64,000 nt of DNA from Candidatus Limimonas egerieequi (GTDB lineage Bacteria > Bacillota > Clostridia > Oscillospirales > Acutalibacteraceae), in contig JAGHVH010000003.1 in assembly GCA_018064455.1 (NCBI GenBank), positions 1 through 64,000 on the forward strand, given 5' to 3'. How positions within the stretch are numbered: position 1 is the first letter of the stretch; every line of letters begins with the position of its first letter. Shown here piece by piece: positions 56,722-64,000 of the stretch. The position numbers were made by a program, and so were the translations under genes. The notes beneath the pieces were generated by a model. The model was given only the letters and a program-made list of their open reading frames with translations. It made no database searches and was not told the origin of the DNA.

Positions 56722-58074
56722 ATGGAAGAGACAAATTTTGAGTATCTCCATGAGCTTGTTTCACAGGGTAATTTCAACAACCTTAAAAACGAACTCGTTG
56801 AGATGAATGAAGTTGATATCGCTGAATTCTTGGGCGAACTTGATAGAGATGTGATGATACGTATTTTCCGCATCTTGCCTAAGGATTTGTCAGCAGATGT
56901 CTTTGCATATCTTGAGTCAGAGGATCAGGGCGATATCATTGCGGGCATTACTGATAAAGAGATTCAAAAGCTCGTTGATGACTTGTTCCTCGATGACGTT
57001 GTAGATATGGTTGAGGAAGTACCAGCAAGTTTGGTTACCAAAATTCTCAAGAATGCTAGTCCTGATACTCGCAAACTTATCAACACATATCTTAACTACC
57101 CAGAGGATTCTGCCGGCAGCATTATGACCAATGAAATGGTTGAGTTGCACGACAGGTGTACTGTACGTCAGGCAATTGATAAAATTCGTAAAACAGGTAT
57201 TGATAAAGAGACAATTTATACCTGCTATTGCATAGATAACAGCCGTCATTTGAAAGGCACTATTGACCTTTCCGATCTCGTATTTAATGACGAAACTGCG
57301 TTGCTTTCTGACATAATGGATGACGACAAGCAACTTATCTATGTTAAGACAACTGATGACCAGGAGCATGTTGCAGAGCTGGTTAAGCACTATGACTTGC
57401 TTGCTGTTCCAGTAGTGGATAATGAGAACAGACTCGTCGGCATCATCACAATCGATGATATCCTCGATATCATCGAAGAGGAGACCGAGGAGGACTTCGA
57501 AAAGATGGCTGCCCTTTTGCCATCGGAGGATGAGTACCTTAAAACTCCAGTTCTTGTTCTTGTTAAGAACAGAATTGGTTGGCTCTTGGTCCTTATGATT
57601 TCAGCAACACTCACAGGTTCAATTATCCAGAGCTTTGAGGATATGCTCGCTGTTATCACAGGCCTTACAGCAGCAATCCCAATCATCACCGGTACAGGTG
57701 GTAACGCAGGAAACCAGAGTTCGACCCTTGCAATTCGTGCCTTGGCACTTGGTGAGATTGAACTCAAGGATTGGTTCAAAGTTCTTTTTAAAGAGATAAG
57801 AGTTGCAGTAATCTGTGGTCTCATTTTGGGCCTTGCAAACTTTGGCAGAATGCTCGTTTTAGGCAATCCTGGCGGAATGGAAGTTTACCTCACAGTGTCC
57901 GCAGCCATGTTCTTTGCAGTAATTATGGCAAAGATGATAGGCTGCATGCTTCCACTTCTTGCAAAGCTCGTTAAAATTGACCCTGCTGTAATCGCGGGTC
58001 CAGTGATTTCAACACTTGTTGACTCACTTAGTCTTCTTGTATATTTTGCACTTGCAAAAGCATTTTTAATCTAA
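56722..58074 (+). CDS. mgtE: Magnesium transporter MgtE
   Basis: MgtE N domain, CBS pair, TM region ITGTGGNAGNQSSTLAIRALALGEI. Confidence 0.96.
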   Translation: MEETNFEYLHELVSQGNFNNLKNELVEMNEVDIAEFLGELDRDVMIRIFRILPKDLSADVFAYLESEDQGDIIAGITDKEIQKLVDDLFLDDVVDMVEEVPASLVTKILKNASPDTRKLINTYLNYPEDSAGSIMTNEMVELHDRCTVRQAIDKIRKTGIDKETIYTCYCIDNSRHLKGTIDLSDLVFNDETALLSDIMDDDKQLIYVKTTDDQEHVAELVKHYDLLAVPVVDNENRLVGIITIDDILDIIEEETEEDFEKMAALLPSEDEYLKTPVLVLVKNRIGWLLVLMISATLTGSIIQSFEDMLAVITGLTAAIPIITGTGGNAGNQSSTLAIRALALGEIELKDWFKVLFKEIRVAVICGLILGLANFGRMLVLGNPGGMEVYLTVSAAMFFAVIMAKMIGCMLPLLAKLVKIDPAVIAGPVISTLVDSLSLLVYFALAKAFLI

Positions 58075-58078
58075 AACT

Positions 58079-58104
58079 AGTCCCCTCAATCGAGGGGACT
58101 TTTT
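58079..58104 (+). terminator. Rho-independent terminator
   Basis: AGTCCCCTC/GAGGGGACT TTTT. Confidence 0.85.
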
Positions 58105-58223
58105 ATATGTTTTATACATTTATTTATACTTCTTTTATACATCTAGATGTATTGATTTTAGCGTAGTAACGTGCTAATATGGTAGCACGTTAAAAACGTA
58201 TTAAATTTAAGGGAGACTTATTT

Positions 58224-59075
58224 ATGAAAAGATTTATTGCTTTAGCACTTGCACTCGTAATGATCTTTGCACTTGCAGCTTGCGCAAAGGCACCAGCTAT
58301 AAAGGCAGATGAAAAGTACGTAATCATCAATGAAGAACTCGGCGCAGAAGAGTACGGTATTGCTTTCAGATCTGATGATCAGGAAACTGCTGATTACATC
58401 CAGACAGCTGTTTACGAACTCGTAAAGAGCGGTAAGTATGCTGAAATCGCTGCAAACTATGACGACGTTAAGGACAACCTTAAGTTCCTCGCTGACGACT
58501 TTGCTATTCCAGAGGCAAAGGTTGACATCACAAAGGCAGAGAAGAGAACATTCACAATGGGTATTGACCCTGAATATCCTCCATTCAGCTATCTTGATGA
58601 CAACGGCGATTACACAGGATTTGACGTAGAAATCTGTAGAGCAGCTTGCGAACTCCTTGGTTGGGACTTCGAAGTATTCGGAGTTAACTGGGATGAGAAG
58701 CTTGTTCAGCTTGATGCAAAAGAATGTGACTGCGTATGGGCAGGTATGACAATTCTTGATTCTATGTATGAAGCTGGTTACGTTATTGCTGATCCTTATT
58801 ACTACAACACACAGGTAGTAGTTGTTAAGGAATCAAGCGGTATCACAAAGGCTGCTGACCTTGAAGGCAAGACAGTAGCAGTTATGCTTGGCACATCAGG
58901 TGAAACACTTCTTGCAGAAGACGGTGATCTTGCTGATTTGTCAGCAACATTTGGTACACTCACAACTTGCGAAAGCTTCCTTAAGTGCTTCACAGAACTT
59001 GAAGGTAACGCAGTTGACGCAGTATTCGTTGACCTTCCAGTTGCATCAAGCTGGGTAAATGATAAGAACAGCTAA
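58224..59075 (+). CDS. Amino-acid ABC transporter substrate-binding protein
   Basis: Lipobox FALAACAK; FTMGIDPEYPPFSYLDDNGDYTGFDVEICRAACELLG. Confidence 0.92.
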   Translation: MKRFIALALALVMIFALAACAKAPAIKADEKYVIINEELGAEEYGIAFRSDDQETADYIQTAVYELVKSGKYAEIAANYDDVKDNLKFLADDFAIPEAKVDITKAEKRTFTMGIDPEYPPFSYLDDNGDYTGFDVEICRAACELLGWDFEVFGVNWDEKLVQLDAKECDCVWAGMTILDSMYEAGYVIADPYYYNTQVVVVKESSGITKAADLEGKTVAVMLGTSGETLLAEDGDLADLSATFGTLTTCESFLKCFTELEGNAVDAVFVDLPVASSWVNDKNS

Positions 59076-59157
59076 TTGACAGCTAAACAATTGTAGAATT
59101 CACATTCCCGGGAGCTAGTCCTTCCGGGATTGTGTGCGTTTTGAAACGGAGAATTTT

Positions 59158-59808
59158 ATGGCTTTATCGACAATGGTTTTGAAAATGTTAGAGGGCTTTG
59201 AAGGTACATGTGCTATCTTCTTTTTAACTCTTTTATTTTCTTTGCCACTAGGTCTTTTGGTGGCTTTGCTTAGAAGAAGCAAGCTCGTAATTATATCGAG
59301 TATTACAAAGTTCTGTATATCAGTTCTTCGTGGTACACCTTTGATGCTTCAGCTTATTGCTGTGGCTTATGGCCCTTATTATCTTTTCGGAGTAAGTATC
59401 TCAAGAAATAAGTTGATTCCAGTTGTAATTGCGTTTGCAATTAACTATGCAGCTTATTTTGCAGAGATTTACAGAAGTGGTATTGATTCAATGCCAATAG
59501 GCCAATACGAAGCTGCAGAGGTTTTAGGCTATTCAAAGGCTCAAACATTTATGAAGATAATTTTACCACAGGTTGTTAGGAGAATTTTACCTTCTATGAC
59601 AAACGAAATTGTAACACTCGTTAAGGATACATCTTTGGCATTTACAATTTCTTATGTTGAGATGTTTACAATCGGAAAACAAATTGCTAACTCTCAAACC
59701 AGCTTTATGCCGTTTGTTGTAGCTGGCGTATTCTATTATGTCTTCAACGCAGTTGTTGCCTTTGTAATGGGCAAAGTTGAGAAGAAGATGGATTACTATG
59801 ATATTTAA
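59158..59808 (+). CDS. Amino-acid ABC transporter permease
   Basis: ISVLRGTPLMLQL, EIYRSGIDSMPIGQYEAAEVLGYSKAQTFMKIILPQ. Confidence 0.93.
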   Translation: MALSTMVLKMLEGFEGTCAIFFLTLLFSLPLGLLVALLRRSKLVIISSITKFCISVLRGTPLMLQLIAVAYGPYYLFGVSISRNKLIPVVIAFAINYAAYFAEIYRSGIDSMPIGQYEAAEVLGYSKAQTFMKIILPQVVRRILPSMTNEIVTLVKDTSLAFTISYVEMFTIGKQIANSQTSFMPFVVAGVFYYVFNAVVAFVMGKVEKKMDYYDI

Positions 59809-59820
59809 GGAGGGGCTAAT

Positions 59821-60573
59821 ATGAGTATTCTTTCAATGCAAAATATTGAGAAAAGCTTTGGTAAACACCAAGTTTTAAAAGACATTAGCTTCTCGGTTGA
59901 TGAGGGCGAAGTTGTATCAATCATCGGTCCTTCTGGTTCTGGTAAATCAACTCTTCTTCGTTGCGCAACTTTCCTTGAAACTATTGATTCTGGTGTAATT
60001 GCATATAACGACAAGCCAGTTACAAGTATGCAAAATGGCAAGTGTGTGTATGTAAAGGACTTAAATGAGTTTAGAAAATGCTTTGGACTTGTTTTCCAAA
60101 ACTTTAACCTTTTCCCACACTACACAGTTTTAAAGAATATGATGGACGCTCCTGTCTCTGTTCTCGGCAGAGATAAGGAAGAGGTTCGTGCAGAATGTAT
60201 GGAACTCCTTAAGAAGATGGGACTTGAGGATAGGGCAGAGTTCTATCCTTGCCAACTTTCAGGTGGCCAGCAACAGCGTGTATCAATCGTTCGCGCACTT
60301 GCTATGAAACCACAGATTCTCTTCTTTGATGAGCCAACATCAGCTCTTGACCCAGAACTTACAGGTGAAGTTTTAAAGGTTATCAAAGAACTTGCTGAAG
60401 AGAACATGACAATGGTAATTGTTACTCATGAGATGCAGTTTGCCCGTGCAGTATCAGACCGCGTAATCTTTATGGATGGCGGCGTAATTGTTGAGCAGGG
60501 TGCACCTGAGGAAGTATTTGGCAATACAGAAAACGAGAGAACTAAGCAGTTCCTTGCAAACTATAACAGATGA
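59821..60573 (+). CDS. Amino-acid ABC transporter ATP-binding protein
   Basis: [50 protein letters not shown]. Confidence 0.96.
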   Translation: MSILSMQNIEKSFGKHQVLKDISFSVDEGEVVSIIGPSGSGKSTLLRCATFLETIDSGVIAYNDKPVTSMQNGKCVYVKDLNEFRKCFGLVFQNFNLFPHYTVLKNMMDAPVSVLGRDKEEVRAECMELLKKMGLEDRAEFYPCQLSGGQQQRVSIVRALAMKPQILFFDEPTSALDPELTGEVLKVIKELAEENMTMVIVTHEMQFARAVSDRVIFMDGGVIVEQGAPEEVFGNTENERTKQFLANYNR

Positions 60574-61328
60574 TGAATTATAAGATCTGTGACCCAAGTG
60601 GTAATATCACAATTCTTGTTACCGATGAGGTCTCAAAAGAAAAAAGAATAGAGGTCGCAGATGAACTTTTGAAACTTGAGCCAACCGGTCAACAGGTTGG
60701 ATTCGTTTCAAAAGGCGATGGTACATGCGACCTCGTAATAGATATGGCGGGCGAGGAGTTCTGTGGCAATGCGATGCTCAGCGGAGCAACGCTTTACAAG
60801 CAAAGCCACAGCGATACGGATATCGTCCGCATCAAGATGTCTGGCGCAAAGGACGTTATCGATGTTACTGTCCTTTTAGACGGCGAACAGTACATCGCAA
60901 CCGCCCAAATGCCAATGCCAGACATGTATGAGCCAAGGGTAATGACTTTTTTGGGAAAGGAATATAAAACCTTTCTTGTTAGATTTGACTCAATGGTACA
61001 CCTTGTAATGCTTGATAGGTTAAATAAGGATGATATCAAGCCTGCAATAAGGCAGTGGAATGATGAACTTAAGTGTGGTGCTCTTGGAATTATGGACTAT
61101 GATGAGGACACATCAGTTCTTATCCCAGCAGTACTCTCAAACAATGGTAGCTTCTTCTGCTTTGAATCATCCTGCGCAAGCGGTACTACCGCTGTTGCAA
61201 TTTATCTTGCAGAAAAGTACAAGAGTGAAATTGAGAAAGAAATAAAAGAACCTGGTGGCACTTTAAAAATAAATGCCAAACCAGGTGGATATGTAGTCTT
61301 AACTAATACAGTAAGGATTAGTGAGTAA
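60570..61328 (+). CDS. DapF-fold amino-acid racemase/epimerase-like protein
   Basis: Two Cys motifs placed as in diaminopimelate epimerase-like proteins: GEEFCGNAM and [12 protein letters not shown]. Confidence 0.65.
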   Translation: MMNYKICDPSGNITILVTDEVSKEKRIEVADELLKLEPTGQQVGFVSKGDGTCDLVIDMAGEEFCGNAMLSGATLYKQSHSDTDIVRIKMSGAKDVIDVTVLLDGEQYIATAQMPMPDMYEPRVMTFLGKEYKTFLVRFDSMVHLVMLDRLNKDDIKPAIRQWNDELKCGALGIMDYDEDTSVLIPAVLSNNGSFFCFESSCASGTTAVAIYLAEKYKSEIEKEIKEPGGTLKINAKPGGYVVLTNTVRISE

Positions 61329-61856
61329 ATGGATTTTTTAGAAGCTGCAAATGAAATAGGATTCTCACATATAGTTGAGTTTGATCCTAAAATATTGGAA
61401 GCAAGAGATGCAGTTCGTGCTATGTGTGCAGAGGATAGATGCCGTGTATATGGCAAGAATTGGTCGTGTCCACCAAACTGTGGAACAGTAGAGGAATGCC
61501 AGGCAAAGATGTCTTCTTACAATAAAGGCATTCTCCTTCAAACCACTGGTAACTTAAAATCGGTTATCGATGTTTTGGGTTACAAAAATGTTGGTGATAA
61601 GCACAATGAGCTTGTTTATAAACTCTTCGATAACCTAAAGTCGCAGGGCGCTGAGTTCTTACTCCTTGGTGCAGGCGGCTGTCGCCGCTGCAAAAAATGC
61701 GCCTATCCTGAACCTTGCCGTATGCCAGGAAAGTCCGTCTCCTCTATGGAGGGCTACGGACTCCTTGTCTCGCAAGTCTGCAAGGACGCTGGCGCCGAGT
61801 ACACTTATGGTGATAAGACCATCACCTACAGCGCCTGCCTTCTCTATAATGAATAA
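61329..61856 (+). CDS. DUF2284 domain-containing (putative metal-binding) protein
   Basis: DAVRAMCAEDRCRVYGKNWSCPPNCGTVEEC...GGCRRCKKCAYPEPCRMP. Confidence 0.88.
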   Translation: MDFLEAANEIGFSHIVEFDPKILEARDAVRAMCAEDRCRVYGKNWSCPPNCGTVEECQAKMSSYNKGILLQTTGNLKSVIDVLGYKNVGDKHNELVYKLFDNLKSQGAEFLLLGAGGCRRCKKCAYPEPCRMPGKSVSSMEGYGLLVSQVCKDAGAEYTYGDKTITYSACLLYNE

Positions 61857-61858
61857 AC

Positions 61859-61890
61859 AAAGGACTCCAGCGATTGCTGGAGTCCTTTTT
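61859..61890. terminator. Rho-independent terminator
   Basis: AAAGGACTCCAGC/GCTGGAGTCCTTT TTT. Confidence 0.85.
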
Positions 61891-61977
61891 TGGCGCAGAG
61901 GGTGGGATTCGAACCCACGCGGGTTGCCCCAAACGGTTTTCAAGACCGCCTCGTTATGACCACTTCGATACCTCTGC
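61891..61977 (-). tRNA. tRNA-Ser (TGA)
   Basis: Reverse complement GCAGAGGTATCGAAGTGGTCATAACGAGGCGGTCTTGAAAACCG...GGTTCGAATCCCACCCTCTGCGCCA; class II with variable arm. Confidence 0.95.
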
Positions 61978-62077
61978 ATATTAATTTTTCGCGCTCGATT
62001 AATATAACATAATTGGGGTTTGATGTCAACGATTTTTATTGTATAATATTTGAGGATAAATTTAGGAGGCGGTATAA

Positions 62078-63103
62078 ATGAAATATGCAATTTATGGCGC
62101 GGGTTCACTTGGCACAATTCTTGGCGCCTACATCACAAAGGCTGGTATTGATATTGAACTTGTAAACAGGAACAAGGCTCATACAACAGCCCTCAAAGAA
62201 AACGGTGCTCATATCACTGGCACAGTTGATTTCACAGTTCCTGTAAATGCAAAATTCCCTGACGAGATGGAAGGTCCATATGATGTAATCTTCCTTATGA
62301 CGAAACAGCTTCTTAACAAGGAAGTTGTTACTTTCTTAAAACCAATGCTTTCAGAAAAAGGTGTTATCGTAACACTCCAAAACGGCATCCCAGAGCCAGG
62401 CGTTGCAGAGATAGTTGGCTCAGACCACACAATTGGCTGTGTAGTTGAATGGGGCGCAACACTCAAAGAGCCAGGCGTATCAGAACTTACATCTGATCCA
62501 GAGGGACTTTCGTTCCATATGGGCAAGATGGAAGGTATCACTGACGAGCAGTTCAACCTTGCAAAAGAGCTTCTTGAAAAGATGTGCACAGTTGAGGTTG
62601 AGGACAACCTTATTGGCGCACGTTGGTCAAAGCTCCTCATCAACGCAACTTTCTCTGGCCTTGGCACAGTAGTCGGCGGAACATTCGGCGACGTTACTGA
62701 GACCAAGGATGGCCAAAAAGTTGCTATCCGTTGCATGAATGAATGTATCAACGTTGGCCGTGCTGCTGGTGCAACATTTGCCCCAGTTCAGGGCAAAGAT
62801 ATCACCAAGCTCTTCTATTACAAGACACCTATCAAGAGAACTTTTGGTATTTTCCTTCTTCCAATTGCTATGAAAAAGCACAGACTTCTTGTTCCATCAA
62901 TGCTCCAGGATTTGAGAAATGGCAAACCATGTGAGATTGATGCTATCAACGGTGTTGTTTGTGAGTGGGGTAAGAAAGTTGGAATCCCAACACCTGTTAA
63001 CGACAGAATTGTTGAAGTTATCAAAAAGCAACAAGCTGGCGAGCTCCCACTTTCACCAGAAAACATTCGTCTTTTCGATGACATTGTTAAAACTGTGAAG
63101 TAA
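62078..63103 (+). CDS. Ketopantoate reductase family protein (ApbA/PanE-like)
   Basis: MKYAIYGAGSLGTILGAYI, LTKQLLNKEV-type segment, ARWSKLLINATFSGLGTV. Confidence 0.88.
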   Translation: MKYAIYGAGSLGTILGAYITKAGIDIELVNRNKAHTTALKENGAHITGTVDFTVPVNAKFPDEMEGPYDVIFLMTKQLLNKEVVTFLKPMLSEKGVIVTLQNGIPEPGVAEIVGSDHTIGCVVEWGATLKEPGVSELTSDPEGLSFHMGKMEGITDEQFNLAKELLEKMCTVEVEDNLIGARWSKLLINATFSGLGTVVGGTFGDVTETKDGQKVAIRCMNECINVGRAAGATFAPVQGKDITKLFYYKTPIKRTFGIFLLPIAMKKHRLLVPSMLQDLRNGKPCEIDAINGVVCEWGKKVGIPTPVNDRIVEVIKKQQAGELPLSPENIRLFDDIVKTVK

Positions 63104-63108
63104 TTTTT

Positions 63109-63135
63109 ATGGGACCCCAAATGGGGTCCCATTTT
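63109..63135 (+). terminator. Rho-independent terminator
   Basis: ATGGGACCCCA/TGGGGTCCCAT TTT. Confidence 0.8.
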
Positions 63136-63210
63136 ACCTTGACATTATCACGTATTATAAGTATAATATTGCTTGCGTCAAATTGAATAAAACAACACTT
63201 TGGCTTACAC

Positions 63211-63301
63211 GGAGAAGTACCCAAGAGGCCGAAGGGGCTCCCCTGCTAAGGGAGTAGGTGCAGTAATGTACGCGGGTGTTCAAATCACCTCTTCTCCGCC
63301 A
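63211..63301 (+). tRNA. tRNA-Ser (GCT)
   Basis: GGAGAAGTACCCAAGAGGCCGAAGGGGCTCCCCTGCTAAGGGAG...GGTGTTCAAATCACCTCTTCTCCGCCA; class II with variable arm. Confidence 0.95.
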
Positions 63302-63334
63302 AAAACCTGTAGCTTAATTGCTACAGGTTTTTTT
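63302..63334 (+). terminator. Rho-independent terminator
   Basis: AACCTGTAGC/GCTACAGGTT TTTTTT. Confidence 0.85.
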
Positions 63335-63374
63335 ATGTGGTATAATAAATGCACTATTATTTTGAGGTAGAGAT

Positions 63375-64000
63375 ATGGGAAATAAGTATTACGACAAGAC
63401 AGCGGAGAGGTTTAGCAAAGCGAGCGGGTTTGTCGCTGACAAGCAGACAAGCAGGGACTTAAAACTTGCGAGCAAAGAGATAGAGGACGATAGCAAGATT
63501 AACGTCCTCGTTATGGGTATATCCGGAGCGGGCAAGAGCACGCTTATCAATGCCGTGCTCGGCGAGGATAAGGCCAAAGTTGGTGATGGTGTTGCCATCA
63601 CCAGAAAGATGAAGGCTTATGAGAATGACGACGTACAGTTCCGTATGGTTGACACGGTAGGTCTTGAGTTTAACTACATGCGTCAGCAGAAGATACTAAG
63701 GGAGCTCTCAAAGTGGTCAGAGGCTGGTCTTAGTAGAAAGAACTTAAACAAGCTTGTTCACTGCATCTGGTTCTGTATTGATGCTCAATCAAAGCGTGTA
63801 TCAGATGAATCACTTAACTATCTCTATAAGATTTCAAAGATGTGGAAAGGCATTCCAATCATCGTTGTATTTACCAAGTCTTATTCTTCTGTCGCCATCA
63901 AGGATAACGAAGAGATGTTTTGGAATGTGTTGAAGAAATATCAAAAGAAGAAATCGTTCAATGTCTGTAATGTTGTCTCTGTGCTTGCTCGTGAGCTTGT
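63375..64000 (+). CDS. P-loop GTPase-domain protein (truncated by window end)
   Basis: GISGAGKSTLINAVLG (G1), DTVG (G3), FTKS (G4-like); open frame from ATG 63375 to the window edge, absent from the supplied ORF track. Confidence 0.8.
   Translation, partial: MGNKYYDKTAERFSKASGFVADKQTSRDLKLASKEIEDDSKINVLVMGISGAGKSTLINAVLGEDKAKVGDGVAITRKMKAYENDDVQFRMVDTVGLEFNYMRQQKILRELSKWSEAGLSRKNLNKLVHCIWFCIDAQSKRVSDESLNYLYKISKMWKGIPIIVVFTKSYSSVAIKDNEEMFWNVLKKYQKKKSFNVCNVVSVLAREL

Noticed and set aside
59103-59130. Hairpin between SBP and permease as a novel regulator
   Set aside because: Intercistronic hairpin after ABC substrate-binding genes is common and usually sets differential mRNA levels.
1-64000. 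CRISPR arrays, cas genes, transposases, integrases, complete prophage
   Set aside because: None seen; only the AbiE/BRO-N island has accessory character.

Overview
64 kb of a low-to-mid GC Bacillota/Clostridia-type chromosome, judged from AGGAGG-type ribosome binding sites, Gram-positive wall proteins, a CIRCE element, a lysine riboswitch and many intrinsic terminators. Most of it is ordinary housekeeping: recG (3' end), an ACT/DUF711 pair, trmK-nif3, a Rqc2/NFACT protein, ispE, dut, U32 peptidase, zapA, GH13, glgP, gdhA, rimO-pgsA-cysS, rplM-rpsI, proBAC, fba, trpS, mgtE, and an amino-acid ABC transporter. One small accessory island (about 12.24-14.76 kb) carries an AbiEi/AbiEii type IV toxin-antitoxin pair whose promoter overlaps a perfect palindrome, then about 450 nt of gene-free DNA packed with perfect hairpins and two possible pseudoknots, then an orphan BRO-N-like ORF with its own promoter and hairpin leader. 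Other points of interest: (i) an mgtE leader with a well-placed 29-codon uORF whose Shine-Dalgarno 9-mer is identical to the mgtE SD, so both can compete for the same terminator strand; (ii) a free-standing promoter-to-terminator unit upstream of rplM with two identical TATCTCCT anti-SD motifs, a candidate sRNA; (iii) a compact type IV pilus-like operon with PilC and PilT but no PilB; (iv) a lysine riboswitch upstream of an NhaC-family transporter; (v) CIRCE upstream of hsp20; (vi) a DapF-like racemase next to an amino-acid ABC transporter. Family assignments come from reading the translated sequences; no database search was run.
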